64,000 nucleotides of DNA, from assembly GCA_003223245.1 (NCBI GenBank), contig QHYI01000115.1:1-64000 (forward strand). The letters are read 5' to 3'. The translations under genes were made by a program, and so were the position numbers. Positions 1-9,782 of this stretch are shown here, in pieces. How positions within the stretch are numbered: position 1 is the stretch's first letter; every line of letters starts with the position of its first letter. Source of the DNA: Acidobacteriota bacterium (GTDB lineage: Bacteria > Acidobacteriota > Terriglobia > Acidiferrales > UBA7541). Below the pieces are notes generated by a model. It worked only from the letters and a program-made list of their open reading frames with translations, made no database searches and was not told where the DNA came from.

Positions 1-230
1 AGCACGCTAGCGCGCCTGCGGGGCTTTGCATGAGGCCTGCCGATTTGGCGCGACTCGCTATCGAAGTGCAAAACGAATGCGCAGGCAAGTCCAACAATGG
101 CGTAATGCCTTGGTTTTGCTGGCGCCGTCGTTCCTTAGTGCATAAACACAGAGCATTTTTGCAAGGCGCACGGCTGATGGTAAGATGCAGGGCTAATCCG
201 GGTCGAGCCAGCCTGACTAGACAGGGGCAC

Positions 231-545
231 ATGACAATTAAAGAGATTTTCGAAGCGGCACGGGGGCTTGCCGCGAGCGCCGAGTCGCGACCTGCAATCG
301 AAGAGATGGCCTGTGGCGCAAAAGGTGGAGTCGTCCGTTTGTGCCTAACTACGACGGCCACATGTCAGCTTTTCCTCGAATTTATCGTGAGAGATACAGC
401 TGCGCCGACAGTACTGCATGGGTGCACGAGAATGCGGTTTTCCTTGACGAGGGGAGTCCCTGATGATGAACTTGTGCGCCTAGAGAACTCCTTGAATCAC
501 CGGCGTGAACAGGTAGTTTCATCGACGGTGGTGGCCTGGCCTTGA
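231..545 (+). CDS. Hypothetical protein, 104 aa (doubtful)
   Basis: The frame stays open from before base 30, but the most gene-like part begins at the ATG at 231 (protein start MTIKEIFEAARGLAAS) and stops at 545, overlapping the TTG start of bioD at 542. I recognise no family. The predicted protein has no signal peptide, membrane segment or clear motif. Base composition here is lower in GC than in the neighbouring bioD, which may mean foreign or decaying DNA. The overlap with bioD would allow translational coupling, but it could equally be chance open frame. Low certainty. Confidence 0.3.
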   Translation: MTIKEIFEAARGLAASAESRPAIEEMACGAKGGVVRLCLTTTATCQLFLEFIVRDTAAPTVLHGCTRMRFSLTRGVPDDELVRLENSLNHRREQVVSSTVVAWP

Positions 546-1177
546 GACATCACTTTTTTATTACGGGAACCGATTCAAGCGTCGGCAAAACTGTGCTTTC
601 CTCGCTGCTGTGCGCGGCGCTGGACGCCGTGTATTGGAAGCCGATTCAAACCGGCACGCTCGAAGGCTCGGACCGCGTGACGGTGATGCGGCTCGCGGGA
701 ATCGGGACGGATCGCACGCTCGACGAAGTTTACAAATTTGTTCCGCCGGTTTCGCCGGACTTGGCCGCGCGCTGGGCGGGCGTGGAGATCGATCTCGGCA
801 AGATCAATATGCCCACCAGTTTGATGAACGACTGGCTGGTGGTAGAAGGCGCGGGTGGCGTGCTGGTGCCGGTCAATCAAAAGCAGTTCATGCTGGACCT
901 GATGGTGAAATTCAAATTGCCGGTGATTGTGGCGGCGCGCAGCAGCCTGGGAACGGTGAATCACACGCTGCTGACGCTGGCCGCGCTGCATGCGGCGGAG
1001 CTTCCGGTGCACGGCGTGGTGCTGATTGGCGACCAGAACCGCGAGAACCGCGAAACCATTGAGCGCTTCGGGCACGTGCGCGTGATCGGAGAGATTCCCA
1101 AGCTGCCAAACCTGCACCGTACCGCGCTGATGCAAGTGTTTATGAATCATTTTGACCGCGCGGCGTTTGCGCAATGA
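542..1177 (+). CDS. bioD: Dethiobiotin synthetase BioD
   Basis: ATP-dependent carboxylase that closes the ureido ring of dethiobiotin from 7,8-diaminopelargonic acid, the penultimate step of biotin synthesis, in the cytoplasm. The 211-aa protein opens with the family P-loop GTDSSVGKT (residues 9-17, compare GTDTEVGKT in E. coli), followed by the substrate-binding KPIQTG (about residues 33-38) and the VVEGAGGVLVP segment near residue 100. Length fits the family (about 210-230 aa). The start is TTG at 542; no in-frame ATG lies near enough to keep the P-loop. The other bio genes are not visible and may lie to the left of the window. No promoter was recognised. Confidence 0.93.
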   Translation: MRHHFFITGTDSSVGKTVLSSLLCAALDAVYWKPIQTGTLEGSDRVTVMRLAGIGTDRTLDEVYKFVPPVSPDLAARWAGVEIDLGKINMPTSLMNDWLVVEGAGGVLVPVNQKQFMLDLMVKFKLPVIVAARSSLGTVNHTLLTLAALHAAELPVHGVVLIGDQNRENRETIERFGHVRVIGEIPKLPNLHRTALMQVFMNHFDRAAFAQ

Positions 1178-1624
1178 GGAAGTGCTAAGTCCTAAGTTGT
1201 GAATTTTCGGTAAAAACACGGAGTTTTGGAATCGCCACGCGAATGGCAGCGGTGTTCCGCCCCATCATTCGGTGACTGACTTGCTATTGGAAATCGCCCC
1301 GGTTTCCATCCATTGTCGTGGCACTTCTGAGGCTGAGCAGGGAAGAAAAGCGGCAGCAGGACTGCCGCACTCCAAAGGGCTGGTCGCAACACTTTGTAGT
1401 TCTCTAAGGCCGACATACTTCCTACATTTACATTTGGTCTTCGATTGCGAAGACAAGTGCGCCCTTGAAGCGGTGGGCTACAGAATTAGCTCGCTACCTC
1501 ATTTGAGGCGTGGTTCTGCGAATGGCAAGGGTTTTGCTAGAGTTTGAGGCTGCCTCAACTGGGGCGCAGCAGGCTGCGCCCCTGCAAGAGCAAGCGTGAA
1601 ACGCGCGGAACCAAGGAGAAGCGT
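1178..1624. other. Intergenic region with hairpins
   Basis: No convincing gene. A perfect 7-bp hairpin, GCGGCAG at 1350-1356 with CTGCCGC at 1362-1368, may act as a rho-dependent or structural terminator after bioD; it has no T-run. A second hairpin at 1561-1582 belongs to the interspersed repeat family listed separately. Confidence 0.5.
1561..1591 (+). repeat. Interspersed palindromic repeat, copy 1
   Basis: GGGGCGCAG at 1561-1569 pairs with CTGCGCCCC at 1574-1582 and is followed by TGCAAGAG. On the minus strand it reads TGCAGGGGCGCAGCCTGC, resembling the TGTAG-G-rich stem-loop copies elsewhere in the window (2252, 3455, 4633, 44280, 44431, 45810). Confidence 0.5.
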
Positions 1625-2233
1625 TTGGCGATTGGGTTGAACCAATGGAAGCAGAAGATTTTGGCGTTTGCCGGCGGGCTGGGAGCGCCTGGGCTGTTCC
1701 TGATCTCCTTTCTGGATTCGTCCGTGCTGACGTTTCCGGTGATCAACGACCTGCTGGTGATCGAGCTTTCCATCAATAGACCGGAGCGGATGCCGTTGTA
1801 CGCCTTGCTGGCCATGCTGGGATCGGTGCTCGGTTGCGTCGTCCTGTTCTACTTGGCGGAAAAGGGCGGAGAGGCCCTTTTCCACAAACATGCGGGCGAC
1901 CGCGCCCCGGCGATCCGCAATTGGGTGGTCAAGAACGGATTTGGCGGCATGCTGTTCGCGGCGCTGCTGCCGCCGCCGACGCCGTTCAAGGTCTTCGTGG
2001 TGGCGGCGGGCGTGTTCGAAGTGCCGCTCGGCAGCTTTGTGGCGGCGGTTGCGCTGGCGCGAGCGATGCGATACTTCGGAATTGGGTATCTGGCGGTTCG
2101 CTACGGCAAGCAAACGATGCCCTATTTGCAGCACCATCGATTCAAGGTCGTGCTCGTCCTGGTTGCGCTTGGCCTAGTGAGCTATGTCCTTTCCCAAGTG
2201 GTACTTAGGCACCGGCCGACCGCTCGCTGCTGA
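1625..2233 (+). CDS. VTT/DedA-like (YqaA-type) membrane protein
   Basis: Integral inner-membrane protein of the SNARE-associated/VTT superfamily (DedA, YqaA, TMEM41/VMP1 relatives), members of which act as lipid scramblases or flippases such as undecaprenyl-phosphate translocases; the substrate of this one is unknown. Visible features are an FLDSSVLTFP re-entrant segment near residue 30, a GSVLGCVVLFYLAEKGG helix, a central LLPPPTPFKVFVVAAGVFEVP re-entrant loop typical of the family, an arginine (ALARAMRYFGIG) after it, and a C-terminal helix. I place the start at TTG 1625 because AAGGAG sits at 1613-1618, six bases upstream; the frame is open to 1544 but those residues look non-coding. About 202 aa. 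Confidence 0.82.
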   Translation: MAIGLNQWKQKILAFAGGLGAPGLFLISFLDSSVLTFPVINDLLVIELSINRPERMPLYALLAMLGSVLGCVVLFYLAEKGGEALFHKHAGDRAPAIRNWVVKNGFGGMLFAALLPPPTPFKVFVVAAGVFEVPLGSFVAAVALARAMRYFGIGYLAVRYGKQTMPYLQHHRFKVVLVLVALGLVSYVLSQVVLRHRPTARC

Positions 2234-2251
2234 AAAGCGTTTCAGGCAACC

Positions 2252-2275
2252 CGCGGGGCCTTAGCCCCGCGCTAC
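2252..2275 (+). terminator. Hairpin between convergent genes (repeat copy 2)
   Basis: CGCGGGGC at 2252-2259 and GCCCCGCG at 2264-2271 form a perfect 8-bp stem with a CTTA loop, between the stop of the VTT protein and the stop of the convergent minus-strand gene. The following CTAC makes its minus strand read GTAGCGCGGGGCTAAGGCCCC, matching the interspersed repeat family. It could serve as a bidirectional terminator although a T-run is lacking. Confidence 0.45.
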
Positions 2276-2353
2276 TAGACGCAGGCAGAAACACATGAGG
2301 GGCGGAATGACAATCTGAGCCGAGGCTTGATTTAAGACAGGGACGCCGGGGAG

Positions 2354-3373
2354 CTAGCGCCACCAGAAGTCGCGTGAAGCGGGGACCCAGGCAAGCTCCT
2401 CGGAGAGAATTTTGCCGGAGCGGTCAGTGTCGATAAGCGCTTGGACGCGCAGGCCCGAGCCGGACTCGCGGGTGTAGGGGAAGGCGCGGAGAATCACATG
2501 AAAGCCGGCTGGGGTTTGCTCGACGGTGGCTTTGGGGAAGCACGCCACGGCCAGAAATCGCCGCGCGACGGCGGAATTGCCGACGGCGTCGAGGCCGGGC
2601 GAGGGTTCTGGCTTGTAAGTCGTGGCGGCGAAGCTGGGATCGAAATCGGCGCCGGGGCCGACGGGGACTTCGACGTCGAGCAGAGCGCGCTCGGTTTCGA
2701 CAATGCCGTGCCAACGGAAAGGCGAACTGGATTCGGCGAAGGCGGCAACTTTGTGCGGCAATTCGCCGCGGTAGGTGCGGGATTCGAGCGCGGCGATGGC
2801 GTCGCCGTGGAGAACAAGGCGCACGGTGAGGTAGAGGACTAAGGCGACCAGAGCGCAGATGGCGCCGACTCGGCCGCGAGGGCCTTTGCGGCGAGCGCCG
2901 ATTTCTTCGGTGACCAGGCCGCTAAGCAGTGGAAGAAGGATTCCGGCGAGAAGAATTCCGAGGATCCAGAGGTCGAGCGGTGCGAGCCAGTCCAATGCAA
3001 AGCGGCGCGGAGAGAAGGGCCAGAGAAGTTCGACGCCGGAAGTTTGGCAAACGTCGAGTGCAAGATGAAAAAGGGCGGCGGCGAGCGCAGCGAAGAAAAT
3101 GGCTGCGCGAGAGATTTGGCGTTCAGGGGATTTGGTTTTGCAGAAGAAAAAGGGAAGTGTGGCGAATAGGCCGAAGGCCAGAGCGGCAAGAAGCGAATGA
3201 AGGTAGGTGCGATTGAAAGTGAGATAGGCCGAAGGGCCGAAGTAAGAGCTGAAGAGATCGGCGTCGGCGAGGATGCCGGCGAGGACAACCGCGAGTATGG
3301 CGGTGCGGGAGAGGCGCGGGAAAGCGGCGCGCTGCAGGGAATACGAGGCCAGGGCGTGGGTGAGGGGATCCAT
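2354..3373 (-). CDS. YdjM-like membrane-bound metal-dependent hydrolase
   Basis: Member of the YdjM/YbcI (DUF457) family of inner-membrane proteins annotated as metal-dependent hydrolases; catalytic substrates are not established. The N-terminus MDPLTHALASYSL carries the family H-A-L pattern, followed by ILADADLFSSYF (residues 34-45, acidic metal-ligand candidates) and TYLHSLLAALAFG with a second conserved His near residue 59. HLALDVCQTSGVELLWPFSPRRFALDW near residues 102-128 is the third typical signature. About five membrane helices are followed by a soluble C-terminal domain of about 150 residues. The ATG at 3373 gives a 339-aa protein of usual length. Confidence 0.8.
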   Translation of the reverse strand: MDPLTHALASYSLQRAAFPRLSRTAILAVVLAGILADADLFSSYFGPSAYLTFNRTYLHSLLAALAFGLFATLPFFFCKTKSPERQISRAAIFFAALAAALFHLALDVCQTSGVELLWPFSPRRFALDWLAPLDLWILGILLAGILLPLLSGLVTEEIGARRKGPRGRVGAICALVALVLYLTVRLVLHGDAIAALESRTYRGELPHKVAAFAESSSPFRWHGIVETERALLDVEVPVGPGADFDPSFAATTYKPEPSPGLDAVGNSAVARRFLAVACFPKATVEQTPAGFHVILRAFPYTRESGSGLRVQALIDTDRSGKILSEELAWVPASRDFWWR

Positions 3374-3454
3374 ACGGCAGAAGTTATCTCATAAAAGCAG
3401 TCCTCCGTGGTCAGTTGTCAGTTTTCAGCTGGGAATGCCGAGCTCACCGGTTTG

Positions 3455-3482
3455 GGGAGGCGCTAAAGCCCGCCCCTACACA
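3455..3482 (-). repeat. Interspersed palindromic repeat, copy 3
   Basis: On the minus strand the sequence reads TGTAGGGGCGGGCTTTAGCG. It is preceded by a GTGGTCAGTTGTCAGTTTTC tract at about 3408-3428, a simple repeated motif often met between acidobacterial genes (from general knowledge). Confidence 0.55.
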
Positions 3483-3570
3483 AAAAAGAAGGCGCCGGTC
3501 TAAAGACCATACCGGCCGCAGGCAGGCGGCTAGCGACCAAAAGCGCCGCTTCAGAAGGCGGCCACTACAC

Positions 3571-4497
3571 TTACGGGACGAGGAGCTTGAGGGCGCGGGG
3601 AACGATGCGGAATTCGACGGGGAGGCGCGCGAGTGGCTCACCGTCGATTTGCGCGTAGACAGGATTTTCGTCGAGCGGTTCGCAGAACACGAAGTCGGAT
3701 TTGAAAAATTCCACCCCGTTGGTGCCGCGAAGTTTGTTGAGCCAGAGCGAAGGCAAATAGCTGAGGTACCGGAAACCGCTTTGCGTGGAAAGCGTAAGGA
3801 TTTCGAAGCGGTCTTCGAAGAGGTCGGCTTCGGTGGTGATTTTGAACGGGCCTCCGTAATTTTGCGTGCGGCCGACGATGACGAGAGAGGCGTTGATTTT
3901 GCGGCTGCCGCTAACGACGCGGAAATGCTGGAATTTGTAGCGAAAGACTTCCCGGACGCCTGCCCACCAATACGCGAGGATGCCAACGCGGGACTTGAGG
4001 CCAAGATTGACGGAGTAGACGATGGCGCCGTCCGGGCCGGCGCCAGCAACGCTGAGAAAATATTTCTTCTTCTCGGGCTGCGCGAGAGGAGTAGCCAGGC
4101 CGAGAGCGATTTCCTTGACCGTTCCGTGAACGAGTTTTTCGGCGGCCTTCGGAATGTCCCAAGGCAGATCGAGTTCCTTGGCGAGAATGTTGGCGGTACC
4201 GCCAGGAAGAAGCGCGAGAGGAACGCGGTGGCCATTTTGATGAGCCGCGAGGCCGTTGACGATTTCGTTGAGCGTGCCATCTCCGCCGCAGGCGATGAGG
4301 AGGCCGCGATTTTCGGCGGCGGCGCGCGCGGCGATTTCCGTGGCGTGGCCGGGGCCGGTGGTTTCGGCAAGGTCGGCGTCAATGCCGCGCGCGGCAAAGA
4401 TGTGGCGTGCTTGATCAAGCAAGCGGCGGCGGGCGTGTCCGCCGTTGCCGGCGTTTGGATTGTGGATCATCAGCGCGTTTTGAAGTTCGGCGGTCAT
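3571..4497 (-). CDS. Diacylglycerol kinase-family lipid kinase (YegS/BmrU-like)
   Basis: Cytoplasmic, membrane-associated ATP-dependent lipid kinase fold; relatives phosphorylate diacylglycerol, phosphatidylglycerol or other lipids. The nucleotide-binding signature GGDGT is at residues 71-75, preceded by IHNPNAGNGG (residues 11-20) and followed by LALLPGGTANILAKELDLP (about residues 92-110), which is diagnostic for the DAGK catalytic domain. The C-terminal beta-sandwich ends with YAQIDGEPLARLPVEFRIVP, the typical IDGE motif. Length of 308 aa fits. The gene lies 89 bp downstream of nothing on its strand and is divergent from ligA. Exact lipid substrate cannot be read from sequence. Confidence 0.9.
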   Translation of the reverse strand: MTAELQNALMIHNPNAGNGGHARRRLLDQARHIFAARGIDADLAETTGPGHATEIAARAAAENRGLLIACGGDGTLNEIVNGLAAHQNGHRVPLALLPGGTANILAKELDLPWDIPKAAEKLVHGTVKEIALGLATPLAQPEKKKYFLSVAGAGPDGAIVYSVNLGLKSRVGILAYWWAGVREVFRYKFQHFRVVSGSRKINASLVIVGRTQNYGGPFKITTEADLFEDRFEILTLSTQSGFRYLSYLPSLWLNKLRGTNGVEFFKSDFVFCEPLDENPVYAQIDGEPLARLPVEFRIVPRALKLLVP

Positions 4498-4544
4498 CTG
4501 TTCTGGTTTGATGCGCTCCGCTTAGTCTGACTCCATTCATTCTA

Positions 4545-4550
4545 TATAAT
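4545..4550 (+). promoter_or_regulatory. Candidate -10 box upstream of ligA
   Basis: A perfect TATAAT lies between the divergent lipid kinase and ligA, 147 bp before the ligA ATG. No good -35 hexamer is placed 16-18 bp upstream, so only the -10 match is supported. Confidence 0.3.
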
Positions 4551-4588
4551 GTGGAGTGAATTCGCGCGACGATTCGAGTGCGTTGTGA

Positions 4589-6727
<2,139 letters not shown>

Positions 6728-6909
6728 TTTACGAGGTCGCCGGACTCCTTCCGACTCTGCATCGTGAAGCACGGCTGCAAAAACGATAATCCCCACCACC
6801 AGAATGAGAAGCCCTGCGCCCAGCAACTTGCAGAAACTCCAGCCCAAAAGGCCCTGGCGTGGAGTAAAACCAATTGGGTCAACGTCATAAAAAGTGGTTC
6901 CAGGCGGGG

Positions 6910-6915
6910 TATAAT
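6910..6915 (+). promoter_or_regulatory. Candidate rnpB -10 box
   Basis: TATAAT at 6910-6915 precedes the predicted rnpB 5' end by about 7 bases, the expected position for a sigma-70 promoter. A matching -35 hexamer is weak (AT-rich CATAAAAAG around 6886-6894). Confidence 0.5.
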
Positions 6916-6920
6916 AAAAG

Positions 6921-7580
6921 ATGGCGGGTGAGCCGGGTGATCGCCGACAGAGGCCGTGAAACGGCGGCGTAAGGCGCCGCCATAAGGCCGAAGTGGGAGG
7001 AAAGTCCGGACACCATCCTGAGTTGTAAAACAGGAGACATCCCTTCGGCTCCTTACGGAGCCTCAGGGTAAAGGGCAACGCGCCTGATAACGTCAGGGGG
7101 CCGGCCACGCAGGCTCTGCCGCAAGGCAGAGTTTCGCGCTTTGGCGCGTGGCGCCGGGTTGAACCCGGTGCGGTGCGGCCAAGCTACGGAAAGTGCCACA
7201 GAGAATAGACCGCCAGCGGAACGCAGCACAGTGGCAGAGCGCAGGGAAACCTGGGCGACGCCAGAATGCATGCAACGTCAGGCAAGGGTGAAAAGGTGGA
7301 GTAAGAGCCCACCGCTCCGGTGGTAACACCGGGGGCACGGAAAACCCCGCGTGGTGCAAGGCCAAATAGGAGGGGAGAGCCGGCCCGGCTCGCCGAGCAC
7401 ATCTTCCAACGAAGATGTGCTCCTTTTGCCGCAGCGCGAGCTGCTGCGAATTGCGAACCCTCGGGTAGGCTGCTGGAGTCACGGTGCGAACCGTGGCCTA
7501 GAGGAATGATCGCCGCGGCGCATAATTCACCTCGTGAATTGTGCGCTCGACAGAATCCGGCTTACAGGCTCGCCCGCCAT
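6921..7580 (+). ncRNA. rnpB: RNase P RNA (bacterial type A-like), enlarged
   Basis: Catalytic RNA of ribonuclease P, which matures tRNA 5' ends. Diagnostic conserved regions are all present in order: GGAGGAAAGTCCGGAC at 6996-7011 (CR-I), AGGGTAAAGGGCAACGC near 7066, GCCACAGAGAATAGACCGCC near 7196, GGGTGAAAAGGTGGAGTAAG near 7285, GGTGCAAGGCCAAATAGG near 7354, and AGAGGAATGATCGCCGC near 7499 (CR-V). The 5' GGCGGGTGAGCC (6923-6934) pairs with GGCTCGCCCGCC (7567-7578) to close helix P1. At about 656 nt it is longer than the usual 350-450 nt because of added stems, for instance a perfect 12-bp hairpin at 7395-7422 and another at 7518-7546. An open frame overlapping 7320-7805 is not a gene. Confidence 0.95.
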
Positions 7581-7586
7581 TTTTCC
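7567..7586 (+). terminator. rnpB 3' end and T-run
   Basis: The 3' strand of helix P1 (7567-7578) runs directly into ATTTTTCCC, so P1 followed by five T residues is a plausible intrinsic termination signal. Confidence 0.4.
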
Positions 7587-7644
7587 CAATGTTTTTGGCG
7601 ATTTTTTGAAGGCTCGACCAGTCGCCTGACCTGCCTAACCAGCC

Positions 7645-7807
7645 TAACCAAATTCATCTGTCAGTCGCTGGCTATCCACGCCGGCAAGGCGGATTATCTC
7701 GTGACCGGGAGACAAGAGCGGGTTGCTGGTGCTTGCCAACTACAAGTCCACGCGAATCATGACGGCGCGAGAGTTTGCTGCCATGGTTTCAGCAGACCTC
7801 CATGAAT
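7645..7807 (+). pseudogene. PIN-domain toxin fragment, frameshifted
   Basis: The region encodes the C-terminal end of a PIN-domain ribonuclease toxin (VapC-like, COG1569 style), but in two frames. One frame gives KFICQSLAIHAGKADYLVTG, matching the A-KADYLVTGD core with its metal-binding Asp; after an apparent one-base insertion near 7711 the next frame continues DKSGLLVLANYKSTRIMTA and REFAAMVSADLHE with a stop at 7807. The N-terminal half of the domain is absent, as is any antitoxin gene. It is therefore a relic of a toxin-antitoxin module just downstream of rnpB. Confidence 0.6.
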
Positions 7808-8150
7808 AGGCCCGAGCTCTGACAAGAGATCGCCCGGCGCTTTGCTCTTCTCCTCACTCTCAGATTGTCGCGTCTCGCGCGGGCTGTGGTACAGTTAAAA
7901 ACTGTGCCCGAGTGGCGGGACTAGCAGACGCCGGACCTAAAGGAAAAGGAGGGAACTCAGCACGACTGCCAAGCCCATGCCTAACCAAATTGCTGCCATC
8001 GGTGACAGGTTGGTATGTTATAGATGACAACATCGCGTTGATTCTAGGCAACTTGTTGATTTCAGGCATCTGTTTTCAAACTCCGGCTCACAGGTTCATC
8101 CGCCAATTTGTTGCCACTAGAGAGCAGAATCGCGCCACAAGGGTGCGAAG
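7808..8150. other. Intergenic region with palindrome and tRNA-like relic
   Basis: No protein gene recognised. It holds a perfect 15-bp palindrome ACAGTTAAAAACTGT at 7891-7905 and, directly after it, a tRNA-Leu-like D-arm segment (separate entry). The sequence GCCTAACCAAATT occurs at about 7977 and, as GCCTAACCAAATT, also at about 7643. Confidence 0.5.
7906..7945 (+). pseudogene. tRNA-Leu-like 5' half (relic)
   Basis: GCCCGAGTGGCGGGACTAGC followed by AGACGC matches the acceptor 5' strand and D-arm of bacterial tRNA-Leu (consensus GTGGCGGAACTGGCAGACGC) with two differences, at the positions of A14 and G18 that are needed for the tRNA core. After the anticodon-stem-like CCGGACCTAAAGG no matching 3' stem, variable arm or T-arm is found. 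It is thus best read as a degraded tRNA, not a working gene. Confidence 0.35.
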
Positions 8151-8348
8151 ATGCGCCGCATTATCTTTGGCTTGGCGCTGTTGCTCCTGACCGCGTTGCT
8201 GGTTGCCGACAACGCGGTTTCGACAACCTCAAATCTACAGTGCTCGCTTACCGGAAAGAAGACAGCGGCCTGCTGCTGCGAGCAAAAGAATGGAAGCCTC
8301 TACTGCCCCCTTGCGAAAAAGAAGATTGAGCAGTGCTGTTGCAAGTAA
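8151..8348 (+). CDS. Small secreted cysteine-repeat peptide, 65 aa
   Basis: A 65-aa protein of unknown function. Residues 1-25 form a signal peptide (RR near the start, LALLLLTALLVA core, AVS cut region). The mature part has two tandem copies of a 14-residue unit: CSLTGKKTAACCCE and CPLAKKKIEQCCCK, separated by QKNGSLY, giving eight cysteines with two CCC triplets, spaced identically. Such density suggests metal binding or a disulfide-rich fold in the periplasm (inference). It lies alone between rnpB and an RND efflux operon. ATG 8151 is the only start that keeps the signal peptide; the ribosome site is weak. I cannot assign a family. Confidence 0.7.
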   Translation: MRRIIFGLALLLLTALLVADNAVSTTSNLQCSLTGKKTAACCCEQKNGSLYCPLAKKKIEQCCCK

Positions 8349-8603
8349 GGAAAGACCGCTTACTCCTCTGGCCAATTCATCCTTACTCCGTTTGCAAGCG
8401 AGTGACTTCGACAGCCTGGGCGTACCGGGAATCTTCGCCGGAATCCAAATCGTTCTAAACCTTTGAGTCTGAAGGCCGCAAGGCTGCGCGAAGGCGAAAT
8501 CTATAAAGGATAAAAAAGAGAAACGGGAATCTGCAACGACAGGGCAGTGTGAAACGTCCCATAAGAGTATGCTGGAATGCCTTTTACGTTGAGTGTATGA
8601 GAT

Positions 8604-9761
8604 ATGGAAGGCAAAAGGGCGAGCAAAGAAAAGCATGGGCTCCGCGGGCGCTGGAAAATAGCAGGCCTGTTTGCAAAGCAATGCGTGCTTGCGTGTTTGC
8701 TGGCGCTTGCGGCGGGAGGCTGCACGCAACACGTGGCGGCGCGGCCCGACGCTCCGGTCATTCCGGTGATGGCGGCAAAGGCGGAATCCAAGACGATGCC
8801 CGTCGAGTTGCATGAAATCGGCACTGGCGAGGCGTATTCGACGGTATCGGTGGAACCGCAAGTGGCGGGCATTGTGAAGGCGGTGCACTACACACAGGGA
8901 CAGTTCGTGAAAAAAGGAGATTTGCTGGTGAGCCTGGACGACCGGCCCTTTGTGGCGGCGCTCGAGGCAGCGCAGGCAAACTTGGCGAAGGACCGCGCGA
9001 GCGCGGAACTGGCAAGTGTGGAAGCGGAGCGGTATGAAAAGCTGTTCGAGGAGGGGGTGGCGCCCAAAGAGCAGTTAGATCAAGAGCGAGCGACCGCGGC
9101 AGCCCAAAAGGCCGCGGTGCAGGCGGACGAAGCAGCGGTGAAGACGGCGCAACTGAAGATCTCGTATTGTTCGATTTATGCGCCCATCGATGGGCAAACG
9201 GGGAGCCAGCTGGTTTTTCCAGGAACGGTGGTGAAGGCTAACGACGTGCCCGTCTTGGTCGTCATCAATCGACTCTCTCCCATTTACGCGGACTTTTCCG
9301 TGCCTCAGCAGTACCTGGACCAAATCAAATCTTACACGGCGCACGGAAAACTGCCGGTCGAAGCGACACCTTCGGACAATTCCGCGCCGGAGCAGGGCTA
9401 CTTGACCTTTGTGAACAACACCGTGGATGCGACGACCGGAACAATCCTGTTAAAAGGAACATTTACCAACCGTGACCACCGCTTGTGGCCGGGAGAATTT
9501 GTGAACGTGGTGCTGCAGTTGGCGGAAGAGAAGAACGCCACGGTGGTGCCGTCGCAGGCGGTCATGAACGGGCAAAATGGCGATTATGTTTTCGTGATCA
9601 AGCCGGATATGACGGTGGAATCCCGGACGGTGAAAATGTCGCGCACGGTAACGGGCGAGTCCGTGATTGACAGTGGAGTTAAGCCGGGAGAAATGGTAGT
9701 GACGGATGGCCAGTTGCGCTTGACCACGGGCGCGAAGGTGCGAATTAAGACGAGTCTTTAA
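8604..9761 (+). CDS. RND efflux periplasmic adaptor (HlyD/MFP), lipoprotein
   Basis: Membrane-fusion protein that bridges an RND inner-membrane pump to an outer-membrane channel. The 385-aa protein has an N-terminal signal with lipobox LALAAGGC (Cys about 40), so it should be lipid-anchored. The mature protein shows the lipoyl half-motifs (GIVKAVHYTQGQFVKKGDLL and YAPIDGQTGSQLVFPGTVV), a coiled-coil hairpin with ALEAAQANLAKDRASAELA, and the beta-barrel and membrane-proximal domains (DATTGTILLKGTFTN; GEMVVTDGQLRLTTGAKVRI). It lies 21 bp upstream of the permease and is surely co-transcribed. No TolC-type gene is attached. Confidence 0.92.
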   Translation: MEGKRASKEKHGLRGRWKIAGLFAKQCVLACLLALAAGGCTQHVAARPDAPVIPVMAAKAESKTMPVELHEIGTGEAYSTVSVEPQVAGIVKAVHYTQGQFVKKGDLLVSLDDRPFVAALEAAQANLAKDRASAELASVEAERYEKLFEEGVAPKEQLDQERATAAAQKAAVQADEAAVKTAQLKISYCSIYAPIDGQTGSQLVFPGTVVKANDVPVLVVINRLSPIYADFSVPQQYLDQIKSYTAHGKLPVEATPSDNSAPEQGYLTFVNNTVDATTGTILLKGTFTNRDHRLWPGEFVNVVLQLAEEKNATVVPSQAVMNGQNGDYVFVIKPDMTVESRTVKMSRTVTGESVIDSGVKPGEMVVTDGQLRLTTGAKVRIKTSL

Positions 9762-9782
9762 TCCGGTCCGTACGGAAGCGCC

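Noticed and set aside
575-1219. Long minus-strand frame opposite bioD
   Set aside because: It has Arg/His-rich shadow composition and no motif, while the plus strand is clearly bioD.
7320-7805. Plus-strand 161-aa frame
   Set aside because: It lies across the 3' half of rnpB; only its last part is explained, as the PIN-domain relic.
8060-8102. TCCGGCTCACAGGTTCATCC resembles the rnpB 3' end
   Set aside because: The match is short and lacks other conserved RNase P parts, so a duplicated rnpB is not supported.
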